From Bacteroidota bacterium (GTDB taxonomy: Bacteria; Bacteroidota; Bacteroidia; Sphingobacteriales; Sphingobacteriaceae), in the NCBI GenBank assembly GCA_018828585.1, contig JAHJVW010000128.1:1-64000 (forward strand): 64,000 bases of DNA, in the 5' to 3' direction. The notes beneath the pieces were generated by a model that made no database searches, was not told where the DNA came from, and saw nothing but the letters and a program-made list of their open reading frames with translations. Shown here one piece after another: positions 35,526 to 46,167 of this stretch. Within the stretch, counting starts at the first letter, position 1; the number at the start of each line of letters is the position of its first letter. A program made the position numbers and the translations under genes.

Positions 35526-36293
35526 ATGAGTAATTTTTCAAAAGCTTTCTCTTCAACACTCGGGAGAAAATTGATCATGTGCTTAACCGGTCTATTTTTA
35601 TGTTCTTTCTTGATCGTTCATTTAACTGGTAATTTTCAGTTGTTTAAAAATGATGGCGGATTAGCATTTAACCAATATGCTCATTTCATGACTCACTTTA
35701 CACCAATCAAAGTGGTTTCTTATCTGTTGTATAGCTCCATCCTTATTCATACGATTTGGGCTTTAATCATTACCCTAAAAAATAAAAAAGCAAGACCAGT
35801 GGCTTATGCTATCACTCCAAAAGACGGAAGTATTTGGTCTTCTAGAAATATGGGGGTTTTAGGTACCATCTTATTCGTTTTTATTGTGGTTCACATGGCG
35901 AATTTTTGGTACAAATATCATCAAGGTTATACGCCACTTATAGAATACAGAACAGATTTAAACTCAGGTGCGACAATGAGCCGCACCATCAGTGAATCAG
36001 AATTTACTGGTTACGTAAGTTATATTGACAATGGAATAGAAATCACAAAATCAGAAGATTTATATCTGGAAGTTTCTAATGCTTTTCAGCAGTGGTGGCT
36101 AGTTTTGTTTTACGTCATTGCAATGGCTGCACTATCATTTCACTTGGTGCATGGTTTCCAAAGTGCTTTTCAAACTTTAGGTTGGAATAATAGCAAATAT
36201 AGACCGCTAATAAAATTTATTGGAGTATGGATCTTTTCGATTTTAATCCCAATTGGTTTTGCAGCAATGCCCATATATTTCTTTTTTAAATAA
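35526..36293 (+). CDS. sdhC: Succinate dehydrogenase cytochrome b subunit
   Basis: This 255-aa membrane anchor of complex II has five hydrophobic helices and conserved histidines for two hemes in VHLTGN, HFMTHF, IHTIWAL, VHMANF and HLVHGF. This single-subunit diheme type is used by Bacteroidota and by fumarate reductases of Wolinella type. It passes electrons between succinate and the menaquinone pool. I moved the start from 35463 to the ATG at 35526 (MSNFSKAFSS), where family members begin. It is the first gene of sdhCAB. Confidence 0.93.
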   Translation: MSNFSKAFSSTLGRKLIMCLTGLFLCSFLIVHLTGNFQLFKNDGGLAFNQYAHFMTHFTPIKVVSYLLYSSILIHTIWALIITLKNKKARPVAYAITPKDGSIWSSRNMGVLGTILFVFIVVHMANFWYKYHQGYTPLIEYRTDLNSGATMSRTISESEFTGYVSYIDNGIEITKSEDLYLEVSNAFQQWWLVLFYVIAMAALSFHLVHGFQSAFQTLGWNNSKYRPLIKFIGVWIFSILIPIGFAAMPIYFFFK

Positions 36294-36358
36294 GATAATC
36301 AGGTAATGCCTAAACAATTAGATTTTACTTTTTGTTAGGTTAAATAAAATAGATTAAG

Positions 36359-38322
<1,964 letters not shown>

Positions 38323-38331
38323 CTCTATACA

Positions 38332-38365
38332 AACTACTCAATACCCAATACTAACTACTCAATAC
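38332..38365. repeat. Direct repeat in the sdhA-sdhB spacer
   Basis: AACTACTCAATAC occurs twice (38332-38344 and 38353-38365), 21 bp apart. Upstream, at 38294-38323, the motif AAAAAGT/AGAAAGT is repeated several times. The spacer has little else, and it does not disturb the operon order. Such short repeats may arise by slippage or act as a translation-level spacer. Confidence 0.6.
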
Positions 38366-38372
38366 TAAAAAA

Positions 38373-39131
38373 ATGAGTGGACACATGAACTTGACGTTAA
38401 AAGTATGGCGTCAAAAAAATAGTACATCAACAGGAAAATTCGTGACTTATAAAGCCGAAGAAATTTCGCCTGATATGTCATTTTTAGAAATGCTGGATGT
38501 AGTGAACGAAGGTTTGGTAAAGAAAAAAGAAGAACCTATTCAATTTGACCATGATTGCCGCGAAGGAATTTGTGGGATGTGTTCTTTGGTGATTAACGGA
38601 GAGCCTCACGGACCTAAACGAGCAACTACTACTTGTCAACTGCACATGCGTTCTTTTAAAGATAAAGATACCATTGTAATTGAACCGTGGAGAGCCAATT
38701 CTTTTCCTGTGGTAAAAGATTTAGCGGTGGATCGTTCTGCATTTGATAGAATTCAACAAGCGGGAGGTTATGTTTCTGTGGGAACTGGTGGTGTACCAGA
38801 TGCTAATGAAATCGCAATTCCTAAAGTAATTGCTGACGAAGCTTTTAATTCGGCTACTTGTATTGGTTGTGGCGCTTGTGTTGCAGCCTGTAAAAACGCC
38901 TCAGCTATGCTATTCGTTTCTGCTAAAATTTCTCAATATGCGATGCTACCACAAGGTCAGCCAGAGCGTTACCAAAGAGCAGAAGCTATGGTGATGAAAA
39001 TGGACGAAGAAGGTTTCGGAAGTTGTACCAATACTTACGCATGTGAAGCACAATGTCCTAAAGAAATTAAAGTAACAAACATTGCAAGAATGAATCGCGA
39101 GTTCTTTACAGCGGAATTCATAAAGGGATAA
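38373..39131 (+). CDS. sdhB: Succinate dehydrogenase iron-sulfur subunit
   Basis: The 252-aa protein carries three Fe-S clusters that link SdhA FAD to the SdhC hemes. The [2Fe-2S] motif is CREGICGMC, followed by a further Cys in TCQLHM. The ferredoxin-like domain has [11 protein letters not shown] and a later CEAQCP. The N-terminus fits the Bacteroidota/epsilonproteobacterial type, matching the single diheme SdhC. It is the last gene of the operon, followed by a terminator. Confidence 0.95.
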   Translation: MSGHMNLTLKVWRQKNSTSTGKFVTYKAEEISPDMSFLEMLDVVNEGLVKKKEEPIQFDHDCREGICGMCSLVINGEPHGPKRATTTCQLHMRSFKDKDTIVIEPWRANSFPVVKDLAVDRSAFDRIQQAGGYVSVGTGGVPDANEIAIPKVIADEAFNSATCIGCGACVAACKNASAMLFVSAKISQYAMLPQGQPERYQRAEAMVMKMDEEGFGSCTNTYACEAQCPKEIKVTNIARMNREFFTAEFIKG

Positions 39132-39157
39132 TAAACGATTTTTTGTTAATTTTTGAG

Positions 39158-39187
39158 AACGCATTTCCATTTTGGAGATGCGTTTTT
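39158..39187 (+). terminator. Intrinsic terminator of sdhCAB
   Basis: AACGCATTTCCA and TGGAGATGCGTT form a 12-bp stem with one G-U pair and a 3-nt loop, followed by a T-rich tract (TTTTTG). It lies 26 bp after the sdhB stop codon. Confidence 0.85.
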
Positions 39188-39297
39188 GTTTTAATGATAT
39201 TTAAGATTGATAATTGTATTATTTCTATCACTTTAAGTAATGATTTTGTTTATTCTGCAGCACTTTGTTAGCTTTAGGTATAAAAATTTATAACGAC

Positions 39298-40293
39298 ATG
39301 AAACTTATAAAATCAATTGCCTCATTAATTTTAATAGCTGGAACAACCTGCTCTTTAAAAGCACAAACCTATAAAGCCGATGAACCTTTTGCACACACTT
39401 TTTCTATTGTAGCTCGTGATCCTGTAACTGGTGAAATGGCTGTTGGCGTTCAAAGTCATTGGTTTTCGGTAGGTACCTCAGTTTCTTGGGCCGAGGCTGG
39501 TGTTGGGGCCGTAGCGACTCAATCCTTCACCAATAAATCTTTTGGAATACGTGGTTTAGCTTTATTAAAATCAGGAAAAACCGCACAAGAAGCTTTAGAT
39601 ATTTTATTGAGTGATGATCCCGGTAGAGAAGTTCGTCAAGTGGCAATTGTTGACAATAAAGGAAATGTAGCTGTACATACCGGAAGCGGTTGCGTTCAGT
39701 ACGCCGGACACATCAAAGGGGATCAATATTCAGTTCAATCCAATATGATGCTAACTGATAAAGTTCCAGCAGCGATGTCTAAAGCTTTTGAGGCTTCAAA
39801 AGGAAAGCCCTTGGCTCAGCGAGTAATGACCGCTTTAAAGGCAGGGCAAGCAGCGGGTGGAGATATTCGTGGTAAGCAAAGTGCAGCAATGTTGGTTGTT
39901 CCGGCAGTGTCGAAAAACGAGCCTTGGAACGAGCGGACAGTTGATTTACGTGTGGACGATTCTACCGCTCCGCTCCCAGAATTAGAAAGATTACTGAAAG
40001 TTCATGAAGCCTATCAGTTTATGAACGAAGGAGATTTAGCGGTAGAGCATAACGACATGAATAAGGCGATGCAATTATATGGATCAGCCATGAAGATGTT
40101 TCCAAATAATTTAGAAATGCAATATTGGACAGCCGTAACACTTGCGAACGATAAGCAAGTTGCTAAAGCTTTACCTATGTTCAAAAAAGTTTTTGCTCAA
40201 AATAGTAATTGGAAAGAGATGACCAAAAGACTTCCTAAAGTGAATCTCCTAACAGTTTCTAATTCAGAATTAAAACTAATATTAGCTCAATAG
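39298..40293 (+). CDS. Secreted DUF1028 domain protein with TPR-like C-terminus
   Basis: This 331-aa protein has a signal peptide (ending near CSLKAQ) and a DUF1028 domain (about residues 30-235), an Ntn-hydrolase-like fold. The start HTFSIVARDPVTGEMAVGVQSH is diagnostic of the family. The C-terminal 90 residues look like tandem TPR helices (AMQLYGSAMKMFPNN). I moved the start from 39265 to the ATG at 39298. DUF1028 proteins are often annotated as putative secreted hydrolases of unknown substrate. The gene stands alone between two terminators. Confidence 0.85.
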   Translation: MKLIKSIASLILIAGTTCSLKAQTYKADEPFAHTFSIVARDPVTGEMAVGVQSHWFSVGTSVSWAEAGVGAVATQSFTNKSFGIRGLALLKSGKTAQEALDILLSDDPGREVRQVAIVDNKGNVAVHTGSGCVQYAGHIKGDQYSVQSNMMLTDKVPAAMSKAFEASKGKPLAQRVMTALKAGQAAGGDIRGKQSAAMLVVPAVSKNEPWNERTVDLRVDDSTAPLPELERLLKVHEAYQFMNEGDLAVEHNDMNKAMQLYGSAMKMFPNNLEMQYWTAVTLANDKQVAKALPMFKKVFAQNSNWKEMTKRLPKVNLLTVSNSELKLILAQ

Positions 40294-40310
40294 AACTGGG
40301 TTGTTTAAAG

Positions 40311-40338
40311 GCCTTATCATTTTGGTAAGGCTTTTTTT
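40311..40338 (+). terminator. Intrinsic terminator after DUF1028 gene
   Basis: GCCTTATC pairs with GGTAAGGC (one G-U pair) across a 5-nt loop, and T7 follows. It lies 17 bp after the stop codon. Confidence 0.85.
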
Positions 40339-40411
40339 GCTTTCCTACTCATTACAAAACAACGAGGTTATCAATTTGTAATTATCATATAAATCATCAA
40401 TTAAAAATATC

Positions 40412-41431
40412 ATGAAATATAATATTTTAGGAAATACAGGTTTAAAAGTATCTGAATTGTGCTTAGGCACCATGACTTTTGGAGGCGGTGATGGAATGTG
40501 GAAAGCGATCGGTCAACTACCACAAAAAGAAGTAAACGAAATTGTAAAACTTTCTACAGATGGCGGAATTAATTTTATTGATACCGCAAACGTTTACAGT
40601 GAAGGAATTAGTGAGCAAATGACAGGAAAAGCCATCAAAGACTTGGGTTTGAATCGACACGATTTAGTAATTGCTACCAAAGTGCGAGGAAAAATGAATG
40701 AAGGTCCAAACGGAAGTGGATTAACCAAAAAGCATATCCTTCAACAAGCAGATGAAAGTTTAAAGCGTTTGGGTATGGATTATATCGATCTATATCAAAT
40801 ACATGGTTTTGATCCAATTACACCATTTGAGGAAACTTTAGCAGCTTTAGATAATTTAGTTAGCAGTGGTAAAGTAAGATATATTGGTTGTAGCAATTTG
40901 GCTGCTTGGCATATCATGAAAGCTTTAAGTGTTTCAGAAAGGGAACGTTTTGTTAAATTCATTTCCTTACAAGCTTATTATACCATTGCAGGGAGAGATT
41001 TGGAACGTGAAATAGTTCCGCTTTTATTAGATCAAAAGTTAGGTTTGATGGTTTGGAGCCCTTTGGCAGGCGGATTATTGAGCGGTAAATTTGATAGAAA
41101 CTCTTCTCCTGAAGATAGTAGAAGAGTAAATTTTGATTTCCCTCCCGTAAATAAAGATAAAGCGTTTGATATTGTAGATGTGATGCGTCCGATTGCTGAA
41201 AGTAAAGGTGTTTCGGTTGCTCAAATTGCATTGGCTTGGTTGCTACATCAAAAGGTAGTGAGTTCTGTCATTATTGGTGCTAAAAAAGTGTCCCAGTTAG
41301 AAGATAATTTGAAAGCTGTTGATGTGAAATTAACAGAAGCAGAATTATTTAATTTGGATGAAGTTAGTAAATTACCAGCAGAGTACCCAGGGTGGATGAT
41401 TGAACGACAAGGTGGGGATAGAAGAGCATAA
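40412..41431 (+). CDS. Aldo/keto reductase
   Basis: The 339-aa NADPH-dependent reductase has the AKR fold with the LGLGTMTFGG-like start (LCLGTMTFGG) and the catalytic DTANVYSEG (Asp and Tyr). Lys is in ATKVRG, His in LYQIHG, and the NADPH site is SSVIIGAKKVSQLEDN. It belongs to the Tas/YghZ-like group. The substrate is unknown. It is a single-gene unit after the DUF1028 terminator, and the next gene is on the opposite strand. Confidence 0.92.
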   Translation: MKYNILGNTGLKVSELCLGTMTFGGGDGMWKAIGQLPQKEVNEIVKLSTDGGINFIDTANVYSEGISEQMTGKAIKDLGLNRHDLVIATKVRGKMNEGPNGSGLTKKHILQQADESLKRLGMDYIDLYQIHGFDPITPFEETLAALDNLVSSGKVRYIGCSNLAAWHIMKALSVSERERFVKFISLQAYYTIAGRDLEREIVPLLLDQKLGLMVWSPLAGGLLSGKFDRNSSPEDSRRVNFDFPPVNKDKAFDIVDVMRPIAESKGVSVAQIALAWLLHQKVVSSVIIGAKKVSQLEDNLKAVDVKLTEAELFNLDEVSKLPAEYPGWMIERQGGDRRA

Positions 41432-41511
41432 TTTTAGCATAAAATCTTCATGTCGGTGCGAAGTCGAAGCCTCTTTACATTTCGACTCCGCTAAATGTGA
41501 TCTATATTTTT

Positions 41512-42345
41512 TTATTGAAGCGCAGCTTCCCACCCAATAATAGCAGTTTTTCTTGTTGGTCCCCATAGATAACCACCAAATTCACCCGTAGATTGAATGA
41601 CCCGGTGACATGGAATTAAAAATGCAACGGGGTTGCTTCCAATAGCTGTTCCAACAGCTCTGGATGCTTTTGGGTTTTCGATTTCCTGCGCTATTGTACC
41701 ATATGTAGTTAAGTTTCCTATAGGTATTTTCAGAAGTGCTTCCCAAACTTTTAGTTGAAATACTGTTCCTTTCAAATGCAGCTTTAACTGACTTTTCTCT
41801 TTCCAATCTTTAGAAAAAATGAGTAGTGCTTGTTGATGTAATTTATTTGAAAGTTGGTAAAATTCGGCATTTGGAAAATGCGATTTCAGATTTAATATTT
41901 CCTTTTCTTTGTCATCGGCGAAAGCCATAAAACAAATTCCTTTTGCTGTACATGCGATTAGAATACCCCCGAAAGGGCTTTGATAGAATTGATAATCGAT
42001 ATTTAAATTTTCGCCACCATTTTTAAACTCTCCAGGAGTCATCCCCTCGATACTGACAAACAAATCATGCAAACGAGAAGTACCAGACAGCCCAGTTTGA
42101 AAAGCTACATCAAAAAGAGTGCTTTCTTTCTTTTGTAATAACTGCTTAGCATGTTTGAGACTGATGAATTGCAGAAACTTTTTAGGACTTACACCTGCCC
42201 AATCAGTAAAAATCTTTTGAAAGTGAAATGGACTTACGTTTATCCTTTCAGCGATTTCATCTAAACTGGGTTGCTGTTTATAATTTTGCCTGATATAGTC
42301 AATGGCCTCAGCAATGCGCTGATAGTTAATTTGCTCCTGATTCAT
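41512..42345 (-). CDS. AraC-type HTH / O6-alkylguanine-DNA alkyltransferase fusion (Ada-like)
   Basis: The 277-aa protein combines an AraC-type HTH (about residues 12-107) with an alkyltransferase domain. The acceptor Cys246 is in IPCHRVI. It lacks the N-terminal Cys4 zinc domain (AdaA) of E. coli Ada that senses methylphosphotriesters. It may therefore repair O6-alkylguanine and regulate by a different trigger, or the HTH may bind constitutively. The alkyltransferase ending GGYLWG fits the family. The gene stands alone. Confidence 0.92.
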   Translation of the reverse strand: MNQEQINYQRIAEAIDYIRQNYKQQPSLDEIAERINVSPFHFQKIFTDWAGVSPKKFLQFISLKHAKQLLQKKESTLFDVAFQTGLSGTSRLHDLFVSIEGMTPGEFKNGGENLNIDYQFYQSPFGGILIACTAKGICFMAFADDKEKEILNLKSHFPNAEFYQLSNKLHQQALLIFSKDWKEKSQLKLHLKGTVFQLKVWEALLKIPIGNLTTYGTIAQEIENPKASRAVGTAIGSNPVAFLIPCHRVIQSTGEFGGYLWGPTRKTAIIGWEAALQ

Positions 42346-42459
42346 TTCAAAATAAAGGTATCAGCAAATGTTCAATTTTAAAATCTGTTTCTTGCGCTTT
42401 TTATCTTAATTTTTGCCTTAATGCCGAATATTCCCATCTTTATAGCACAAGATCAAAGT

Positions 42460-43485
42460 ATGAAAATTACAGCTAAAGCTTTTGAGCTCCAATTAAAATA
42501 TCCATTTACCATTGCTAAATTTTCTAGAACTTCTACTCCATTAATGTTGCTAGAGATACAACATGAGGGTTTTAAAGGTCTGGGCGAGGCATCAATGGTT
42601 CCATACATGGGTGAAAGTTTAGAAACAGCGACTGCTTTTTTAAAAAAAGTAGATTTGTCTGGATTTTCTTTTCCTTTCAATATGGAAGAAATTATTACCT
42701 ATTTGGATGATTTAGCTCCAGGACAACCAGCAATTAAGGCAGCTATTGATATTGCTTTACATGATTTATCTGGAAAAATTTCTGATCGACCTTGTTATCA
42801 AATGTTTGGGTCTTCGCCGGATTTAATGCCGCTAACAACCTTCACGATTGGTATTGATATTCCGGAAGTTATCATTAAGAAAGTAAATGACGCTCTGGCA
42901 GATGACTTTCGATTAATTAAAATTAAATTAGGTAGAGATACCGATAAATTACTCATTGAAACCATTAGGTCTGTAACAGATTTACCTTTATATGTAGATG
43001 CCAATCAAGGCTGGACAGACAGAAATGAGGGACTAGAAATGGCGCATTGGTTAAAAGAGCAAGGAGTTTTATTGATAGAACAACCTATGCTTAAAGATGA
43101 TATTGATGGAAATGCATGGTTAACAGAAAGAAGCCCAATCCCAATTATAGGAGACGAGGCTGTACAGCGCTTGGCTGATGTTCCAAAAGCAAAAGGTGTT
43201 TACCACGGAATCAATATTAAACTCATGAAATCTGCAGGAATGTATGAGGGTTTTAAAATGATTAAAGCCGCTCGCGAAAATAATTTAAAAATATTAATAG
43301 GTTGCATGAGCGAAACAAGTATAGGGACTTTAGCTGGAGCAGCACTAGCGCCACTTTGTGATTGGGCGGACTTAGATGGTCCTTTCTTAACATCAAATAA
43401 TCCTTATCAAACGCCTAAATTTAAAAAGGGAAAGTATATCTTGAATCACAAACCAGGCTTAGGAGTTGAGTTAAAATCTAGCTAA
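42460..43485 (+). CDS. Dipeptide epimerase (L-Ala-D/L-Glu type)
   Basis: This 341-aa enolase-superfamily enzyme has the N-terminal capping domain and a barrel with KIKLG (Lys acid/base), VDANQGW, IEQPM and IGDEA as Asp/Glu/Asp metal ligands, and NIKLMKSAG with the second Lys. This is the muconate-lactonizing subgroup that includes L-Ala-D/L-Glu epimerases acting on peptidoglycan-derived dipeptides. I moved the start from 42421 to the ATG at 42460. Peptidoglycan recycling would link it in function to anmK. Exact dipeptide specificity cannot be read. Confidence 0.87.
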   Translation: MKITAKAFELQLKYPFTIAKFSRTSTPLMLLEIQHEGFKGLGEASMVPYMGESLETATAFLKKVDLSGFSFPFNMEEIITYLDDLAPGQPAIKAAIDIALHDLSGKISDRPCYQMFGSSPDLMPLTTFTIGIDIPEVIIKKVNDALADDFRLIKIKLGRDTDKLLIETIRSVTDLPLYVDANQGWTDRNEGLEMAHWLKEQGVLLIEQPMLKDDIDGNAWLTERSPIPIIGDEAVQRLADVPKAKGVYHGINIKLMKSAGMYEGFKMIKAARENNLKILIGCMSETSIGTLAGAALAPLCDWADLDGPFLTSNNPYQTPKFKKGKYILNHKPGLGVELKSS

Positions 43486-43556
43486 AAATTCACATAAACT
43501 TAACTGTTATATTGCTTTTAGATTAACTAAAACGTCCTTTTCATTATTATAAATGA

Positions 43557-43564
43557 TAACTTTG
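43557..43564 (+). promoter_or_regulatory. Candidate -7 promoter element of gltX
   Basis: TAACTTTG fits TANNTTTG and lies 56 bp before the ATG. A leader of about 50 nt would follow. Confidence 0.4.
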
Positions 43565-43620
43565 TGTGATATCAAGAAATTGCATGGTTTTTGTAATTCC
43601 TTACAAAAATAATTTATCAA

Positions 43621-45144
43621 ATGGAAAGTACAGTAAGAGTAAGATTTGCCCCCAGCCCTACTGGAGGTCTTCATATAGGTGGCGTAAGGACTATTTTGTT
43701 CAATTACCTTTTCGCTAAGCAAAATAATGGAAAGTTTATTCTAAGAATAGAAGATACGGACCAAACCCGTTTTGTAAAAGGCGCCGAAGATTATATTTAT
43801 AGTTGTTTAGATTGGTGCGGCATAAAAGCCGATGAAAGTACGAGAGCGGGTGGTGATTATGGGCCTTATCGCCAAAGTGAAAGAAAATCTATCTATCGTC
43901 AATATGCAGAGCAATTGGTTAAATCGGGTTATGCTTATTATGCGTTTGATACTTCGGATGAACTGGAGTGCAAAAGGCAAGTGACCGAAAATTTTAGATA
44001 TGATCAAAATACACGTCAAACACTTAGAAACTCCTTAAATATTCCGCATGAAGCGGCTGAGAATTTAATTAAAGAAGGAGCTCCACATGTCATAAGAATC
44101 AAAATGCCAAAAGATGAGCAAATTCATTTTACAGATATGATTCGTGGTGATGTTAGCTTTAGCAGTAACGATGTTGATGATAAAGTTTTATTAAAAGCTG
44201 ATGGAATGCCGACCTATCATTTAGCAGTTGTGGTTGATGATTATTTGATGAAAATCACGCATGCTTTTAGGGGCGAAGAGTGGTTGCCATCTGCTCCAAT
44301 TCATATTTTATTATGGAGATATTTAGGATGGGCCGCTGATATGCCACAATGGGCTCATTTACCATTAATTTTGAAGCCAAACGGAAATGGAAAACTGAGT
44401 AAACGCGATGGAGAAAAGTTTGGTTTCCCCGTTTATCCCATCAATTGGATTGATCCTGCAAGCAGAAAAAAAGCAGACGGATTTTTAGAGGTGGGTTTTT
44501 TGCCCGAAGGCTTTATCAATATGTTAGCCATGTTGGGCTGGAATGATGGTACCGAGCAGGAAATCTTTAGTATGGATGATTTAATTGCTAAATTCTCAAT
44601 GGAAAGGATCCACAAAGGAGGAGCTAAATTCGATTACGAAAAAGCAAAATGGTATAATCAAGAGTGGATTAAAATAAGCAGTGCAAAACGACTTTTGAGC
44701 CCAGTTAAAGATGCTCTAAATAATGCTCATATTCAGGATTTCTCAGATAATCAATTGCTCAGTGTCATAGATTTGGTGAAAGAGCGATGTGTTTTATTAA
44801 CCGATTTTGTTGAACAGGGTTCTTTCTTTTTTAAAGCACCAGATAAATACGACACCAATTCTGTAAAACCAAAATGGAATGATGATAAAGAAGAATTTTT
44901 TAAAGCTTTCGCTGATGAATTAAAATCAGGTGAATTTTTGGATAGTGCCTCGTTAGAAACTAATTTTAAAGACTTAGCCACTAAAAAAGGTCTAAAAGTA
45001 GGGGACGCAATGTTGCCCTTCAGGATCATGTTGGTTGGAGGAAAATTTGGTCCACAAGTGTTTGATATTGCTCATCAAATAGGCAAAGACGAAACGATAA
45101 ACAGAATAAATCAAGCTTTAGAGGCTTTTGAAAAATATAAATAA
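43621..45144 (+). CDS. gltX: Glutamate--tRNA ligase
   Basis: GltX charges tRNA-Glu with glutamate. The 507-aa class I synthetase has the HIGH-type motif PSPTGGLHIGG and the KMSKS-type motif KLSKRDG. A long anticodon-binding C-terminal domain follows. The length matches bacterial GluRS. Whether it also mischarges tRNA-Gln is not seen here; it would depend on the presence of GlnRS or GatCAB elsewhere. The gene is alone, with an AT-rich 153-bp spacer after it that holds small weak hairpins only. Confidence 0.96.
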   Translation: MESTVRVRFAPSPTGGLHIGGVRTILFNYLFAKQNNGKFILRIEDTDQTRFVKGAEDYIYSCLDWCGIKADESTRAGGDYGPYRQSERKSIYRQYAEQLVKSGYAYYAFDTSDELECKRQVTENFRYDQNTRQTLRNSLNIPHEAAENLIKEGAPHVIRIKMPKDEQIHFTDMIRGDVSFSSNDVDDKVLLKADGMPTYHLAVVVDDYLMKITHAFRGEEWLPSAPIHILLWRYLGWAADMPQWAHLPLILKPNGNGKLSKRDGEKFGFPVYPINWIDPASRKKADGFLEVGFLPEGFINMLAMLGWNDGTEQEIFSMDDLIAKFSMERIHKGGAKFDYEKAKWYNQEWIKISSAKRLLSPVKDALNNAHIQDFSDNQLLSVIDLVKERCVLLTDFVEQGSFFFKAPDKYDTNSVKPKWNDDKEEFFKAFADELKSGEFLDSASLETNFKDLATKKGLKVGDAMLPFRIMLVGGKFGPQVFDIAHQIGKDETINRINQALEAFEKYK

Positions 45145-45297
45145 AGACTCTTGAAAAATGCAGCGCCTTTATTTATTCAGTATTTAAAAAATTCAGAATA
45201 TACTCAATATTATATTGAATATTTAAGCGTTATCTCTCAAACTTTATTGAGGGTAAACTCAGCATTACACGGTTAAGTTATTAAACAGCATTAAATC

Positions 45298-45720
45298 ATG
45301 GATAGGAAAGATTTTTTAACCGCAATTGGAATGGGTGCGGCATCTGTCGCGGTTTTTAATTGTATAGGTTGTGCAAAGGGCTCAACAGGCAGTCCTTCAA
45401 CTCCAGCGCCTACAAATGTAAATTTCACTTTAGATTTAACGACAGCGGCAAACGCTGCATTAACTAATAATGGTGGTTATATTTATAATAATGGGGTTAT
45501 TGTAGCCCGTACCACAACAGGCGCTTATATTGCCGTGTCACAAACTTGCCGACATGAGAGTACCTCTGTTATTTATAGAGCTAATCAAAATCAGTTTTAC
45601 TGCCAAAGACATGGTGCTACTTATTCAGAAACTGGTGTTTCTGCAGGTATAATAACTAATCTACCTTTAACTAAATACAACACGCAACTTACTGGTACAA
45701 ATCTTCGTATCTTCTCTTAG
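45298..45720 (+). CDS. Rieske [2Fe-2S] domain protein
   Basis: The 140-aa protein has a hydrophobic N-terminus (residues 6-25) with DRKDFL and a Cys-rich FNCIGCAK that may be a lipobox. The C-terminal domain holds the two cluster-binding boxes CRHEST and CQRHGATYS. It is a Rieske ferredoxin-like domain on the outer face of the inner membrane or attached to the outer membrane. There is no catalytic partner with Rieske oxygenase features. It begins the five-gene unit with a thioredoxin, ApbE, DUF4266 and DUF3570, 18 bp before the thioredoxin gene. Confidence 0.87.
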   Translation: MDRKDFLTAIGMGAASVAVFNCIGCAKGSTGSPSTPAPTNVNFTLDLTTAANAALTNNGGYIYNNGVIVARTTTGAYIAVSQTCRHESTSVIYRANQNQFYCQRHGATYSETGVSAGIITNLPLTKYNTQLTGTNLRIFS

Positions 45721-45738
45721 CATACTAAATTAAAAATC

Positions 45739-46167
45739 ATGAAATTATTGAGTATCTTTTTTTTATCCTTAGTGGTATCAGGAAACATTTGGGTTTTAGA
45801 TTTTAAACAAGCAGAAACAGAAGCTAAGCAAAGTCATAAATATATCTTGATTAACTTTTCGGGGTCTGATTGGTGCGGCCCATGTATTCGTACACACAAA
45901 GAAATTTTTGAAAAAGACGCTTTCGAGGATTATGCCAATAAAAATTTGATCTTAGTTAGAGCTGATTTTCCACGATTGAAAAAGAATCAACTTTCGGCTG
46001 ATCAGCTGAAGAAAAACAATGATTTAGCCGTTAAATACAATCCAGATGGAGACTTTCCTTTAACTGTCTTAACAGACGAAAATGGTAAAGTGATCAAAGA
46101 ATGGAAAGGATTTCCTGATTGTTCTCCAGAAGAATTTGTAAAGAAAGTGGAAAATGCCATTAACTGA
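45739..46167 (+). CDS. Secreted thioredoxin family protein
   Basis: The 142-aa protein has a short signal peptide (residues about 1-18) and a thioredoxin-like fold with the redox motif SDWCGPC and the cis-proline region DFPLTV. The close WCGPC context fits the DUF255/Thioredoxin_7-like group found with ApbE operons. It should act in the periplasm, reducing disulfides of a partner. Its stop overlaps the ApbE start by 14 bp, so the two are translationally coupled. Confidence 0.88.
   Translation: MKLLSIFFLSLVVSGNIWVLDFKQAETEAKQSHKYILINFSGSDWCGPCIRTHKEIFEKDAFEDYANKNLILVRADFPRLKKNQLSADQLKKNNDLAVKYNPDGDFPLTVLTDENGKVIKEWKGFPDCSPEEFVKKVENAIN

Noticed and set aside
45137-45176. AT-only hairpin after gltX (ATAAATAAAG/CTTTATTTAT) as a terminator
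   Set aside because: The stem is weak, the loop is 20 nt and no T-run follows.
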